DNA of 46,119 bases from Pseudoxanthomonas sp. (GTDB lineage Bacteria; Pseudomonadota; Gammaproteobacteria; Xanthomonadales; Xanthomonadaceae): assembly GCF_002863005.1 (NCBI RefSeq), contig NZ_PKDG01000020.1, forward strand, positions 1-46,119, in the 5' to 3' direction. The notes below the pieces were generated by a model that was not told where the DNA came from, did not search any database, and was given only the letters and a program-made list of their open reading frames with translations. Positions 1 through 14,614 of the stretch are shown here, piece by piece. Position numbers and translations under genes: made by a program. Each line of letters begins with the position of its first letter. The first letter of the stretch is position 1.

Positions 1-359
1 GCATCTTGTGCAGCGCCACGGTCGCAGCGGATCACGGGTCGCTTTTCCTCGACGCGGCGAAGGCGCTGGACTGCTCCCTGGCGGAGGAGGTCCTGGACAC
101 CGGCTTGGAGGACCACCCGCACGCGTACAGGGGCGACCCGGTGACGCTGGGAGACCTGAGCGCCAGCATCGTGCTGGCGCGTGAGCGCGGCGACCGGCCA
201 GTGGTCCGGTATCAGCTGGAACTGGCGGCGCAGCTGCGCGCGCTCCCCCGCCTCGCTCGCTGCACGGTCGGCACGGCCCAGGGCCTTCGCGAGATCAGGC
301 GGCAGGACCTGCCCGACCAGGCGGGTGCGTGCGGGCAGCAGCAGGGTGGCCTGGGCCAT
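1..359 (-). CDS. phosphoglycerate-mutase-like protein, N-terminal part (runs off the window)
   Basis: An ATG at 359, 16 nt behind the greA stop, opens a frame that stays open to the window edge. The first 66 residues (MAQATLLLPARTRLVGQ..., ...GERAQLRRQF..., ...WPVAALTRQHDAG) match my memory of the conserved putative phosphoglycerate mutase that follows greA in Xanthomonas-type genomes. From about position 161 down to 1 the translation no longer resembles that family and becomes a run of Val, Arg and Gln, while the opposite strand reads more like protein. The gene may therefore be frameshifted, rearranged or joined to foreign sequence near 161. The family call rests on recall of the N-terminus only; no catalytic residue lies within the window. 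Confidence 0.42.
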   Translation of the reverse strand, partial: MAQATLLLPARTRLVGQVLPPDLAKALGRADRAASEAGERAQLRRQFQLIPDHWPVAALTRQHDAGAQVSQRHRVAPVRVRVVLQAGVQDLLRQGAVQRLRRVEEKRPVIRCDRGAAQD

Positions 360-375
360 GACGGGGCGACCGCGG

Positions 376-848
376 TCAGTCGGCGTAGGAAACGCTGATG
401 ATTTCGTACTCGCGCTGGCCGGCCGGCGCATCGATGGTGACCGAATCGCCCTCGTGCTTGCCGATCAGGGCGCGAGCGAGCGGCGACGAGATCGCGATCA
501 GGCCCAGCTTGATATCGGCCTCGAGGTCGCCGACGACCTGGTAGCGCTTCTCTTCATCGGTATCCACGTCCGCCAGCACCACCTTCGCGCCGAACACGAT
601 GCGCGAGCCCGCGTTGAGCTTGCTCACGTCGATGATCTCGGAATGCGAAAGCTCGCCTTCCAGCTGCTTGATGCGGCCTTCGATGAAGCCCTGCTGCTCG
701 CGGGCGGCGTGGTACTCGGCGTTTTCCTTCAGGTCGCCGTGCGCACGCGCCTCGGCGATCGCGGTGATCACCTCGGGGCGCTTGACCGTCTTCAGAAGGT
801 CCAGTTCCTGGCGCAGGCGCTGTGCGCCCTGCATCGTCAATGGGGCTC

Positions 849-852
<4 letters not shown>
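376..852 (-). CDS. greA: transcription elongation factor GreA
   Basis: The protein has 158 residues, the usual length. GreA enters the secondary channel of stalled RNA polymerase and stimulates cleavage of the backtracked RNA 3' end. The N-terminal coiled coil (about residues 10-75) holds the signature [20 protein letters not shown] with the acidic tip residues Asp and Glu that coordinate the catalytic magnesium. The C-terminal FKBP-like domain follows (about 85-158, ending ...[10 protein letters not shown]). The start is a GTG that overlaps the carB stop as GTGA, so translation is probably coupled to carB at the end of the carA-peptidase-carB-greA transcript. Confidence 0.96.
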
Positions 853-4094
<3,242 letters not shown>

Positions 4095-4112
4095 GGGGGA
4101 CTGCTTCCAGGG

Positions 4113-6011
4113 TTACGGGGCCGAGGCGGTCTTCGCGTTCGGCCCGATGTACTTGTCAAAGAACGCCAGCATCTTGGTGTAGAGGTTGACGTTGTTCTGC
4201 AGGTCGCGGAAGCCGTGCGCTTCCTTCTTCTCGACGATCACGTCATCGGGTTTCTTGCCGACCTTGGCCAGTTGCGAAATCAGGAAGTGCATGTTCTTGA
4301 TCGGCACGCGCACGTCCTTCTCGCCGTGGACCAGCAGGATCGGCACCTTGATGCGCTCCACGCCGTATGCCGGCGACTGCGCCATGCGCTCGGCAGCGGT
4401 CGGCGGATAGACGTCCTTCAGGTAGTTGCGACCGCTTTCATGGCCCATGAAGTCCGCGTCGCGCTGCGCGTCGAGGTCGTAGACGCCCACATAGCCCACC
4501 GTGCAGCGGTACAGGTCGGGCTCGCGCACCACGCTCATCAGCGCGGCATAGCCGCCGTAGGACGCACCGTAGATGCAGACGCGGTTCGGGTCAGCGATAC
4601 CTTGCGCGACTGCCCAGCGGACCGCGTCCGTCAGGTCGTCCTGCATGGTGGTGCCCCACTTCCGGTAACCCATGCCTTCGAAGGCGTTGCCGTAGCCGCC
4701 GGAGCCGCGATAGTTGACCTGCAGGACGGCATAGCCGCGGTTCGCGAACAGCTGGACCTCGGGATTGAAGCCCCACTCATCGCGCGGGCCATGCGGGCCG
4801 CCATGCGGGTTGATGATCAGCGGCAAGTTCTTGCCGCTGCTGTCCTTCGGGATGGTGATGTAGCCGTGGAGGGCAAGACCGTCCCGTGCCTTCACCACGA
4901 TGGGCTTCATCGGCGACATGTCTTCCGGCTTGATCCAGGCCATGCTGGCGGTCAGGAACTGCGCCTGACCCGTCTGGCGATCGAACAGATACGCCTCGGG
5001 CGCCTGCACGTCCGAATAGACCCGCATCATCAGGTAACGCCCGTCATCGGACGGTCGCTGGAAGCGAACGGCCTTGCCGGGGAACGCCTTTGCGAGTCCC
5101 GCGTACACTTTCGTCTCCGGATGCTCCGGAGCCACCCAGTCCCAGTAGGGGACACCGTCTTCGTACCACACGCCCAGCAGGGTCTTCTCGTCACTGCTCC
5201 ACAGATAGCCGGAAGGACTGACGGTGCCGTTGCTGGAGACGGGCGTCTCTTCGCGGGAATCCACGTCGAGCAGGACGATGGTCTCGGGCTTGCCCTGCTC
5301 GCCTTTCGCCATGTACACGCGCTTGTTCTGCGCGTCGAAGCCGAGCGGATAGTAGGTTGCACCGTTGCGTTCGCTCTCGTGGACCAGCGTCCACCGATCG
5401 CCATCGCGGCGATACGTCACGTTGCGGCCGTCGTTCATCGCGCCGGCCACGAACCGAACCTTGCGGTCATGGTCGACCAGGAAGCTGCCCTGCTCGACCG
5501 GTGCATTGGCCACCGTGGTGATGCGGCCGTTGTTGACGTTGAGTTTGGAGAGGAAGGACGTTTCGACGGACCGCTCCACGAGGATCGTATCCGGATCCTC
5601 GGGCGTCAGGTCCACGATGCTGTAGCTGTTTCCGTTCGGGATATCCATCCGGCCCGTGCCGTCCAGGTTCGCGGCGTACATGTCGCCTCGCGCGGTCTCG
5701 AAGTCGAATCGACCCGTCTTGAACGTCACCACGAACAGCAGGCGCTTGTCGTTGGCCCAGACGACCTGGCGGAAATGGCGGTTCTCGCCATAGTCGAACT
5801 TGCCGACGATGGCCTGGTCCGCAACCCGCACGATGGCGAGCAACGTGCGATCGGCCTGGGGAACGTTCACCGCCATGTGCTTCCCGTCGGGAGAAAGCGC
5901 GACGGAGGTGAACTGGGGATCCTTGAAGAAATCCTGGATCGGAATCTCACGCGCGAAGCCCTGCACAGGCAACAGCGCGAGCAGCAACAACAGGCGCACC
6001 ATCATTTTCAT
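4113..6011 (-). CDS. secreted S9 family prolyl-oligopeptidase-type peptidase
   Basis: The start at 6011 gives a clear signal peptide (MKMMVRLLLLLALLPVQGFA, cleavage probably after Ala20) and is preceded by GGGAG seven nt upstream; an earlier in-frame start would bury that signal. The mature part has an N-terminal beta-propeller-like region (about 25-370) and a C-terminal alpha/beta hydrolase domain. The nucleophile motif GASYGGYAAL puts the catalytic Ser at residue 484. The acid is in HGEKDVRVP near 568 and the His in KEAHGFRD at 599, so the triad is complete. Members of this acyl-aminoacyl or dipeptidyl peptidase group cleave short peptides in the periplasm. The gene sits between carA and carB on the same strand, an odd place for a secreted peptidase. 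The substrate is unknown. Confidence 0.92.
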   Translation of the reverse strand: MKMMVRLLLLLALLPVQGFAREIPIQDFFKDPQFTSVALSPDGKHMAVNVPQADRTLLAIVRVADQAIVGKFDYGENRHFRQVVWANDKRLLFVVTFKTGRFDFETARGDMYAANLDGTGRMDIPNGNSYSIVDLTPEDPDTILVERSVETSFLSKLNVNNGRITTVANAPVEQGSFLVDHDRKVRFVAGAMNDGRNVTYRRDGDRWTLVHESERNGATYYPLGFDAQNKRVYMAKGEQGKPETIVLLDVDSREETPVSSNGTVSPSGYLWSSDEKTLLGVWYEDGVPYWDWVAPEHPETKVYAGLAKAFPGKAVRFQRPSDDGRYLMMRVYSDVQAPEAYLFDRQTGQAQFLTASMAWIKPEDMSPMKPIVVKARDGLALHGYITIPKDSSGKNLPLIINPHGGPHGPRDEWGFNPEVQLFANRGYAVLQVNYRGSGGYGNAFEGMGYRKWGTTMQDDLTDAVRWAVAQGIADPNRVCIYGASYGGYAALMSVVREPDLYRCTVGYVGVYDLDAQRDADFMGHESGRNYLKDVYPPTAAERMAQSPAYGVERIKVPILLVHGEKDVRVPIKNMHFLISQLAKVGKKPDDVIVEKKEAHGFRDLQNNVNLYTKMLAFFDKYIGPNAKTASAP

Positions 6012-6090
6012 CTTCCACTCCCTGAAATGGAAAGGCAGCGATACGCCGCCGTACGGACAATCGATGGCGCTGGGCCATCCCCCTTCACGA

Positions 6091-7218
6091 TTACCTCGCC
6101 TGCTCCATGCAGACAATGAAACGATCGAACAGCGGTGAGACATCATGCGGCCCCGGCGATGCCTCCGGGTGGCCCTGGAACGAGAAGGCCGGCGCGTCTG
6201 TCAGCTCGATGCCCTGGTTGGTGCCGTCGAACAGCGAGCGATGGATGACACGCACGTTGGCCGGCAGCGAGGCCTCGTCCACGGCGAAGCCGTGATTCTG
6301 CGACGTGATCATCACGCGGCCGGTATCGATGTCCTGCACCGGATGGTTCGCGCCGTGGTGGCCGTGGCCCATCTTGAGGGTCTGTGCGCCGGCGGCCAGC
6401 GCCAGCAGCTGGTGGCCGAGGCAGATGCCGAACGTCGGGATCTTCCTCGCGATGAATTCGCGGATGGCGGTGATGGCGTAGTCGCACGGCGCCGGATCCC
6501 CCGGGCCGTTGGACAGGAACACGCCGTCGGGCTGCAGCGCGAGCACGTCGGCCGCGCTGGTCTGCGCCGGGACGACGGTGACCTCGCAACCGCGTTCGGC
6601 GAGCATGCGCAGGATGTTGTGCTTAACACCGAAGTCGTATGCCACCACCTTGAACTTCGCGGGCGCCTGCACGAAGGCATTGCGGTCCAGGTCGAGCTGG
6701 CCATCGCGCCACGGATACGGCTTGTCGGTGCTGACCACCTTGGCCAGGTCCATGCCTTTCAGGCCGGGGAACTTGCGCGCGGCTTCCAGCGCCTTCTCCA
6801 CGTCGACATCATCGCCCGCCATCAGCGCGCCGTTCTGGGCACCGCGCTCGCGCAGGATGCGCGTCAGCTTGCGCGTATCGATGCCGGCAATGGCCACGAT
6901 GCCGCGCGTGGACAGCCATTCCGGCAGGGCCTGCTGGTTGCGCCAGTTGCTGGGGCGGCGCGGTACGTCGCGCACGATCAGGCCGGCACACCAGACCTTC
7001 GACGCTTCGTCGTCCTGGTCGGTGCAGCCGGTATTGCCGATGTGGGGATAGGTCAGGGTGACGAGCTGGCGGGCGTAAGAGGGGTCGGTCAGGATTTCCT
7101 GATAACCGGTCATCGCGGTGTTGAACACCACTTCGCCGACCGAGAGGCCGTCTGCGCCTACGGATTCGCCCTCGAATACGGTGCCGTCTTCGAGTACGAG
7201 GATTGCGGGTCGTGTCAC
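6091..7218 (-). CDS. carA: carbamoyl-phosphate synthase small subunit (glutaminase)
   Basis: The protein has 375 residues with the GTG start at 7218, which gives the family N-terminus (V/M)[18 protein letters not shown]. The frame is open further upstream, but that extension is Pro/Arg-rich and not family-like. CarA hydrolyses glutamine and passes ammonia to CarB. The N-terminal CPSase domain spans about 1-150 and includes [16 protein letters not shown]. The class I glutamine amidotransferase domain follows (about 190-375), with nucleophile Cys in [13 protein letters not shown] and the His-Glu pair in [11 protein letters not shown]. The S9 peptidase gene begins 79 nt downstream, which splits the usual carA-carB pair. 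Confidence 0.97.
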   Translation of the reverse strand: MTRPAILVLEDGTVFEGESVGADGLSVGEVVFNTAMTGYQEILTDPSYARQLVTLTYPHIGNTGCTDQDDEASKVWCAGLIVRDVPRRPSNWRNQQALPEWLSTRGIVAIAGIDTRKLTRILRERGAQNGALMAGDDVDVEKALEAARKFPGLKGMDLAKVVSTDKPYPWRDGQLDLDRNAFVQAPAKFKVVAYDFGVKHNILRMLAERGCEVTVVPAQTSAADVLALQPDGVFLSNGPGDPAPCDYAITAIREFIARKIPTFGICLGHQLLALAAGAQTLKMGHGHHGANHPVQDIDTGRVMITSQNHGFAVDEASLPANVRVIHRSLFDGTNQGIELTDAPAFSFQGHPEASPGPHDVSPLFDRFIVCMEQAR

Positions 7219-7439
7219 GGGGTTCGCCTTGGGGTGGAGGAACCCTGTCCCACCGGCTTGCGGCTGCAAGAAACCGCAGACGCGGCGTTCATCCGGTCCG
7301 TGGCGATGGGTAACAGGCGAGCGGGAATTGTACGGAAACGGCCTGTTCAGCGCCACCGTTTTTTACGCCGGATGCTCGGCGGCGTGCCCAAGCCCGCCGT
7401 GTTCAGGTTGTAGCGCGACGTGGGCAAGCCAGCGTGCCT

Positions 7440-8159
7440 TCACGCCAACAGGTCGCGCACCCGGTAGCTGCCCGCCGGGCGCCCGGCGAGCTGCCGCGCA
7501 ACGTGCAGCGCGCCGCGTGCAAACACATCGCGATGCGTCGCCCGGTGCACCAGTTCCACCCGCTCGCCCAGCCCGGTGAACTGCACGGTGTGCTCGCCGA
7601 CGATGTCGCCCGCGCGCAGGCTGGCGTAATGCACGGGCGCGCCCGCGCTGCCTGCCGCGCCTCCGAGCGTGAGCGCCGTGCCGGACGGCGCATCCTTCTT
7701 GTGCACGTGGTGCGACTCCACGACATCCACGTCCCACCCCGGCAGCGCTGCCGCGGCTCGCTCCACCAGGTCCGCCAGGACCGCGACGCCAAGGCTGAAG
7801 TTGCTTGCCCACACCAGCGGGATGCTCTTCGCCGCCTGCACCAGGGCGCCCGCCTGCGCGTCGGCCATGCCCGTCGTTCCGGACACCAGCGCCGCGCCAC
7901 GCTCGACGCAGAGGGCGAGGATGTGATCGAACCCGTCGGGCAGGCTGAAGTCGATGGCGACATCGAAGGCCGGCACGCCCGCCAGCTCGCTGGCCGCGAA
8001 ATGGGGGACGCCGTCCACCACGCGCGGTGACGGCGTACGCCGTGTCACCGCCGCGACGACCTGGCAGTGGCCGGCCTGTTCGGCGGCGAGGCGGAGCAAC
8101 GCCTGGCCCATGCGACCGGACGCACCATGGATGAGGAGACGGATCGGGGAGGCGTTCAT
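7440..8159 (-). CDS. dapB: 4-hydroxy-tetrahydrodipicolinate reductase
   Basis: The protein has 239 residues. DapB uses NAD(P)H in the diaminopimelate branch that supplies lysine and peptidoglycan cross-links. The N-terminal Rossmann motif is IHGASGRMGQAL (about residues 9-20). The substrate-binding signature ESHHVHKKDAPSGTA lies near residue 147 and includes the conserved His and Lys. The protein is somewhat shorter than the roughly 270 residues of E. coli DapB, with a compact nucleotide-binding part, and it ends ...YRVRDLLA as expected. It lies 221 nt upstream of carA on the same strand, so a separate promoter for carA is likely in that gap. Confidence 0.96.
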   Translation of the reverse strand: MNASPIRLLIHGASGRMGQALLRLAAEQAGHCQVVAAVTRRTPSPRVVDGVPHFAASELAGVPAFDVAIDFSLPDGFDHILALCVERGAALVSGTTGMADAQAGALVQAAKSIPLVWASNFSLGVAVLADLVERAAAALPGWDVDVVESHHVHKKDAPSGTALTLGGAAGSAGAPVHYASLRAGDIVGEHTVQFTGLGERVELVHRATHRDVFARGALHVARQLAGRPAGSYRVRDLLA

Positions 8160-8193
8160 GGCCGCATGGTAACCGCTGGCCCGCCAGGCCGGG

Positions 8194-9504
8194 CTACGGC
8201 GCGGCCGGATGACCGAGGAAGTAGCCCTGCGCGAAGGGCACGCCGAGTGCTTTCAGTGCGTCGCACTGGCGTTCCGTCTCCACGCCTTCCGCGATCAGCT
8301 GCGCGCGCGTCCCCTCGGCGAATGCGAGCAGCGCCGCGATGAGGGCCTGCATGCGCGGGCGCTGGTCGACTTCGCGCACCAGCGAGATGTCGAGCTTGAT
8401 GATGTCCGGGGAAAGCCGCAGCACGTGGCGCAGGCTGGCGAAGCCCGCGCCGGTGTCGTCCACCGCGATGCGCACCCCGCGCGCCTGCAGCGTGGCGAGA
8501 CAGGTGTTCAGCTGTCCGTAGTCGTCGACAGGCGTGTGCTCCGTGATTTCCAGCACCAGTCGCTGCGGCTCGCTCGCCGCCAGCAACGATGAGAGGCGCT
8601 CGTTGCATGCGGTCTCGGGCGACACATTGAGCGCGATGTAGGCGTCTCCGGGAATGCGCGGCAGGCACGCCAGCCCGGCTTCCACGGCAGCGAGTTCCAG
8701 TGGCACGCTCAAGCCGTGCCTTGCGGCGTCCTCGAACCAGCGGCTGGTGGACAGGTCGTATTCGATCGGGAAGCGTGCCAGTGCCTCGTACCCGACGGTG
8801 GCGCCGTCGGCAAGCCGCACGATGGGCTGCAGGACGCTCGTCAGTCTGCCCTCGCGCAGCACGTCTTCGAGGCGCGCCCTCGCCGCCTGCGCATGCTGGC
8901 GGTCCCGATCCAGCGCTCCCTTGCGCGTTTCCAGTGCCGCGCGCATCTGCGCGTGCTCGATCGCCTTGTAGAAGCTGGCGGCCACCAGCGTACTGAGCTG
9001 TTCCAGCGTGCGGCAATCGGCGTCGCGGTAGGCAATGGGCGTCGCCGAAACCACCTTCAGCACGCCGACCACCTGGCCACGGAAATGCAGGGGGGCGACC
9101 AGCATGGAACGCAGTCCGACCCGCCGGCAGGCATCGCGGTTCACGCGTGCGTCGTCCTCGCTGTCGTCGCACCTCAGCACACGGCCTTCGTGGATGCAGC
9201 GACCGGACAGGCTACCCTCCACGGGGATGCTCATGCCCACCATGTCGTGCGCGATGCCGCTGGCCGACCAGTAGCGCATGACCGCGCCATCGCGGATTTC
9301 CAGCACCGCGCCGTCGGAGCGCGTCAGGGCCTGCGCACGATGGGTGATCGCATCCACGACATCCTGGGGCTCGGGACCGGCCGCGGCGATTTCACCCTGG
9401 GCGACCACGATCTGCGTGAGCAGGGCGATCGCCTCCTCGTCGTCCTTCCGTGCAGCCAGCACCTGCAGTGGCGACCGCGTCACCCGCGTGTTGTCCTGAC
9501 CCAT
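8194..9504 (-). CDS. GAF-EAL protein, probable cyclic-di-GMP phosphodiesterase
   Basis: The protein has 436 residues. A GAF sensor domain covers about 35-190 (RSMLVAPLHFRGQVVGVLKV is typical). A short helical linker follows, then a full EAL domain (about 205-436). The EAL catalytic motifs are present: YEALARF, ALNVSPE, LEITEHTPV, AVDDTGAGFASL, DIIKLDISLV, IAEGVET and QGYFLGHP. Metal-binding Glu and Asp and the general-base Lys region are all kept, so it should hydrolyse c-di-GMP to pGpG. There is no GGDEF domain and no membrane segment, so the signal read by the GAF domain is cytoplasmic. I chose the start at 9504 because AGGGAG lies 8 nt upstream; an ATG 11 codons earlier lacks a good ribosome site. 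It ends 34 nt before the dapB start. Confidence 0.9.
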   Translation of the reverse strand: MGQDNTRVTRSPLQVLAARKDDEEAIALLTQIVVAQGEIAAAGPEPQDVVDAITHRAQALTRSDGAVLEIRDGAVMRYWSASGIAHDMVGMSIPVEGSLSGRCIHEGRVLRCDDSEDDARVNRDACRRVGLRSMLVAPLHFRGQVVGVLKVVSATPIAYRDADCRTLEQLSTLVAASFYKAIEHAQMRAALETRKGALDRDRQHAQAARARLEDVLREGRLTSVLQPIVRLADGATVGYEALARFPIEYDLSTSRWFEDAARHGLSVPLELAAVEAGLACLPRIPGDAYIALNVSPETACNERLSSLLAASEPQRLVLEITEHTPVDDYGQLNTCLATLQARGVRIAVDDTGAGFASLRHVLRLSPDIIKLDISLVREVDQRPRMQALIAALLAFAEGTRAQLIAEGVETERQCDALKALGVPFAQGYFLGHPAAP

Positions 9505-9638
9505 CTCCCGTCGCTCCCTGAGGATGATGAAGCTCATGCGACGGTCGTGGCCGCCGCCTCGTGGGGGATGCTAGGGCTCTCGACTCACGCTTGTCGAGTA
9601 AACGGGTTTACATGCCGATCGGCGGATTCGATGGTCGA

Positions 9639-10751
9639 TCAGGCGGACGACACGATCCGACCGATACCGGTCTCCGCGATTTCGGCGACGGCGCGCTGCA
9701 ACGCCTCCGCGTCGATGTCCGTGTCGAATCCGATCCGGAAATGCACGTCACCCTCTGGCGTGCGCGACGAATGGATGGACGACAGGCTGACGTCGTGTCG
9801 CTCGAACACATGCAGCAGGCTGCGCAACGAGCCGGGCCGGTCCTGCGGCAGGTGAACGCTGAGCGCTTTGTCCGCCGACAGGTCGGCCAGCAGGTAGCCG
9901 ATGCGCTCGTAGTGGTAGTTGCCCTCCGCGAGCGCAGCGGCACCCACCGCTTCGCGGTTGTCGTGCAGGAACTCGTTGCGGAAGGCCTCGCGTGCGGCGT
10001 CGCCGCCTTCTTCCACCAACGCGGCCATCCGGGCCACCTGTTGTCCGAGCGCGCGCAGGACCTCGGACGCATGTGGATTGCCGAACTGGATGTCTTCGTA
10101 GATCGCAGGGTTCAACGACAGGATGCGCGCGATGATCGCGGCATCCATCTCGAAGGAGGCCGAACGGAAAGGCATCACCGAGGCGAGATCGCCTACCCTG
10201 TCGGCCTGTCCCCTCAGCACGCCCGCCTGCGCCAGGTGCGTCGCATGCACCATGGCCTGCACCAGTGCCATCACGCGGTCGTGCTGTTCCGGGGTGGCCT
10301 CCACGCATTCGGCGTCCAACGCCTCGAGCAGCGCGGTCAGCCACGGACGCCAGCGGTCGAGCCGCGCCTCGCACACCACCATCACCCTGCCCTTCAGCGT
10401 CGGCGACTTGGGCGGGGCGGTCATGGGGTGCAGGCCAACGACCTCGGCCCGGGACCGCAGCATGGCGGCCACCGGCGCGGCCTTGACCGACGTCACGTCG
10501 AGCCACAGCTTCCCGCTCTCGCCGCCGCCCGCCAGGTCCACGTAACGCTCGATCAGCGACACCGTCGCCCGGATGGGTGCGGAAAACAGAAGTACGTCGG
10601 CACGGCGGACCAGGTCCGCCTCGTCCGTGGAAGACGGGTCGGCGGGATCATGGCCGATCACCTCCAGGGCCATGCGGTTGCGGAAGAACTGCTGCAGCCA
10701 GCGGCCATAGGCGCCTGCACTGCCGACGATGCCGATGAGGGGTCCGGGCAC
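9639..10751 (-). CDS. tyrA: prephenate dehydrogenase with C-terminal ACT domain
   Basis: The protein has 370 residues from the GTG at 10751. It oxidatively decarboxylates prephenate to 4-hydroxyphenylpyruvate in tyrosine synthesis. The NAD-binding glycine motif LIGIVGSAGAYGRW is at the extreme N-terminus. GLHPMTAPP, the family motif with the active-site His, lies near residue 127. The all-helical dimerisation domain follows and a C-terminal ACT domain (about 293-370, HLPQDRPGSLRSLLHVFERH...) is the expected tyrosine-sensing module. There is no chorismate mutase domain. An ATG nine codons upstream at 10778 lies inside the dnaJ terminator hairpin, so GTG with GGAG eight nt upstream is the better start. 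Confidence 0.92.
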   Translation of the reverse strand: MPGPLIGIVGSAGAYGRWLQQFFRNRMALEVIGHDPADPSSTDEADLVRRADVLLFSAPIRATVSLIERYVDLAGGGESGKLWLDVTSVKAAPVAAMLRSRAEVVGLHPMTAPPKSPTLKGRVMVVCEARLDRWRPWLTALLEALDAECVEATPEQHDRVMALVQAMVHATHLAQAGVLRGQADRVGDLASVMPFRSASFEMDAAIIARILSLNPAIYEDIQFGNPHASEVLRALGQQVARMAALVEEGGDAAREAFRNEFLHDNREAVGAAALAEGNYHYERIGYLLADLSADKALSVHLPQDRPGSLRSLLHVFERHDVSLSSIHSSRTPEGDVHFRIGFDTDIDAEALQRAVAEIAETGIGRIVSSA

Positions 10752-10752
10752 G

Positions 10753-10777
10753 AAAAGGGCTCCACGAAGGAGCCCCA
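10753..10777 (-). terminator. rho-independent terminator of the dnaK-dnaJ transcript
   Basis: On the minus strand GGGCTCC, a five-base loop TTCGT and GGAGCCC form a 7-bp stem followed by TTTT. It lies 30 nt behind the dnaJ stop. The 3' arm also carries the GGAG that would serve as ribosome site of tyrA. Confidence 0.8.
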
Positions 10778-10806
10778 TTCTAGAAGCAAGCCGGCGCGTC
10801 CCGTCG

Positions 10807-11925
10807 TCAGGACGTCATGCGGTCCCAGAAGCCCTTCACGCCGTCGAGAAACGTCGCCGACTTCGGCGAGTGCTTGCGCGCTTCCTCGCCGCTGAAGGTG
10901 GCTTCGAACTTCTCCAGCAGCTCGCGCTGCTCGCCGGTCAGGTTGACGGGGGTTTCCACCACCACGCGGCAATAGAGGTCGCCCTCGCTGCGGCTGCGCA
11001 CCGATTTCACGCCCTTGCCGCGCAGGCGGAACAGTTTGCCGGTCTGGGTTTCGGCGGGAATGCGGATCTCCGCCTCGCCCCGCAACGTCGGAACGCGCAC
11101 GGTATCGCCCAGCGCCGCCTGCGAGATGCGGATCGGCACTTCGCAGTGCAGGTCGTCGCCATCGCGCTGGAAGATGTCGTGCTCGCGCACGCGTACTTCC
11201 ACGTACAGGTCGCCCGGCGGCGTGCCCGGAGGGCCCGCTTCGCCTTCGCCGGTCAGGCGGATGCGGTCGCCATTATCCACACCGGCCGGGATCTTGACCG
11301 ACAGAACCTTTTCTTCCTCCACGCGACCGGCGCCATGGCACTCGGTGCAGGGATTCTTGATGGTCTGGCCGCGCCCGCCGCAGGCCGGACAGGCCTGCTG
11401 CATGGCGAAGATGCCGCGCTGCATGCGCACGTTGCCGCGACCGCCGCAGGTGCCACAGGTCTCGACCTTCCCGTCCGCCGAGCCCGAGCCCTTGCAGGGC
11501 TCGCACGCGACCAGCGAAGGAATCTCGATGCGCTTCTCGATGCCCGCGACCGCTTCCTCCAGGTCGAGCTCCATGACGTAGCCCACGTCGGCGCCCCGTC
11601 GGGCGGCACGCGCGCCACCTCCGCCGAAGATGTTGCCGAAGATGTCCCCGAAGATGTCGCCCATGTCCGGGCCGCCGGGACCGCCACCGCCCATGCCATG
11701 CTCGAATGCCGCATGTCCGTGCGCGTCGTAGGTGCGTCGCTTGGCGCCGTCGGACAGCACCTCGTACGCCTCCTTGCACTCCTTGAACGCCGCTTCGGCC
11801 GCGGCATCGCCGGGGTTGCGGTCGGGGTGGTGCTTCATAGCACAGCGACGATAGGCCTTCTTCAGGTCCTCATCGCTGGCGTCCCTGTCCACGCCCAGGA
11901 CTTCGTAGTAATCGCGCTTGCTCAT
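10807..11925 (-). CDS. dnaJ: co-chaperone DnaJ (Hsp40)
   Basis: The protein has 372 residues with every type I Hsp40 module. The J domain (1-70) has [11 protein letters not shown] with the HPD triad that stimulates DnaK ATPase. A Gly-rich linker follows ([14 protein letters not shown]...). The zinc-finger domain (about 130-210) has four CxxCxGxG repeats: [24 protein letters not shown] and CTECHGAG. The C-terminal substrate-binding domain completes it. The gene follows dnaK after 94 nt that contain a terminator-like hairpin, so part of the dnaJ message may come from its own promoter. Confidence 0.98.
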   Translation of the reverse strand: MSKRDYYEVLGVDRDASDEDLKKAYRRCAMKHHPDRNPGDAAAEAAFKECKEAYEVLSDGAKRRTYDAHGHAAFEHGMGGGGPGGPDMGDIFGDIFGNIFGGGGARAARRGADVGYVMELDLEEAVAGIEKRIEIPSLVACEPCKGSGSADGKVETCGTCGGRGNVRMQRGIFAMQQACPACGGRGQTIKNPCTECHGAGRVEEEKVLSVKIPAGVDNGDRIRLTGEGEAGPPGTPPGDLYVEVRVREHDIFQRDGDDLHCEVPIRISQAALGDTVRVPTLRGEAEIRIPAETQTGKLFRLRGKGVKSVRSRSEGDLYCRVVVETPVNLTGEQRELLEKFEATFSGEEARKHSPKSATFLDGVKGFWDRMTS

Positions 11926-11962
11926 GTGTCGTCAGGCTGGTCTCGCAGGTTCGCCGGATGGC

Positions 11963-11996
11963 AAAACGGGAGGCCGTGGCAGGCCACGTCTCCCGT
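11963..11996 (-). terminator. terminator-like hairpin between dnaK and dnaJ
   Basis: On the minus strand ACGGGAG pairs with CTCCCGT around an inner GTGGC/GCCAC stem, followed by TTTT. It sits in the 94-nt dnaK-dnaJ gap and would reduce dnaJ relative to dnaK if it terminates partially. Confidence 0.7.
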
Positions 11997-12019
11997 CCGC
12001 CGCATCCCGTGGGCCGGGA

Positions 12020-13945
<1,926 letters not shown>

Positions 13946-14053
13946 GGTGGTTCTCGCTCCCTAGCAAATTCTGTTTGGATCCGGCGCTCGGCCGGGTGGA
14001 TGGTCCCGATATAGGGGTGCGATGGCGCCGTTCAAGCGCCGTCGCGCAGGCGT

Positions 14054-14572
14054 TCAGTCGTGCTTCGCCACGACCACCAAGGCCGGGCGCAGCAGGCGTC
14101 CGTTGAGCAGGTAGCCCTTCTGGAACACCTGCACCACGCTGCCGGGCGCAGCGCCCGGCGCATCGGCCTGGCTGATCGCCTGGTGGTGTTCGGGGTTGAA
14201 GGCATCGCCCGTGGGGTCCAGCAGGGTCAGGCCGTTGTCGCCGGCCACCTTCAGCAACTGCTTGAAGGTCAGCTCCAGTCCGTCCTTGAGGGGACTCGGC
14301 TCGGCGCCTGCCGCGGCCAGGCCGGCGTCCAGGCTGTCGAAAACGGGAAGCAGATCGCCCAACAGGCGTTCGTTGGCGAACTTGCGGGCCTGCTCGATGT
14401 CGCGGGCCACGCGCTTGCGCTGGTTCTCCAGGTCGGCGCGCTCCAGCAGCGTAGTGGCACGCAGCTGGTCGAGTTCGTTGCGGAGGGTTTCCAGCTCGGC
14501 GATCAGCGCGCTGTCGGTGTCCTGCGGGTCGTGGCCCTGGTCCAGGTCGGAATCGTGGTCGTGTTGGTTCAT
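14054..14572 (-). CDS. grpE: nucleotide exchange factor GrpE
   Basis: The protein has 172 residues from the ATG giving [10 protein letters not shown]; an ATG four codons earlier is possible, but the MNQ start matches Xanthomonas GrpE as I recall it. The acidic N-terminus is followed by the long dimer helix ([28 protein letters not shown]) and the C-terminal beta domain with HHQAISQ and [21 protein letters not shown], the GrpE signature. It releases ADP from DnaK. The position between hrcA and dnaK is the standard order. Confidence 0.97.
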   Translation of the reverse strand: MNQHDHDSDLDQGHDPQDTDSALIAELETLRNELDQLRATTLLERADLENQRKRVARDIEQARKFANERLLGDLLPVFDSLDAGLAAAGAEPSPLKDGLELTFKQLLKVAGDNGLTLLDPTGDAFNPEHHQAISQADAPGAAPGSVVQVFQKGYLLNGRLLRPALVVVAKHD

Positions 14573-14614
14573 TTCGGGTCCCATCGCGGCAAGTCCGGCC
14601 GCCCAAGCCCCAAC

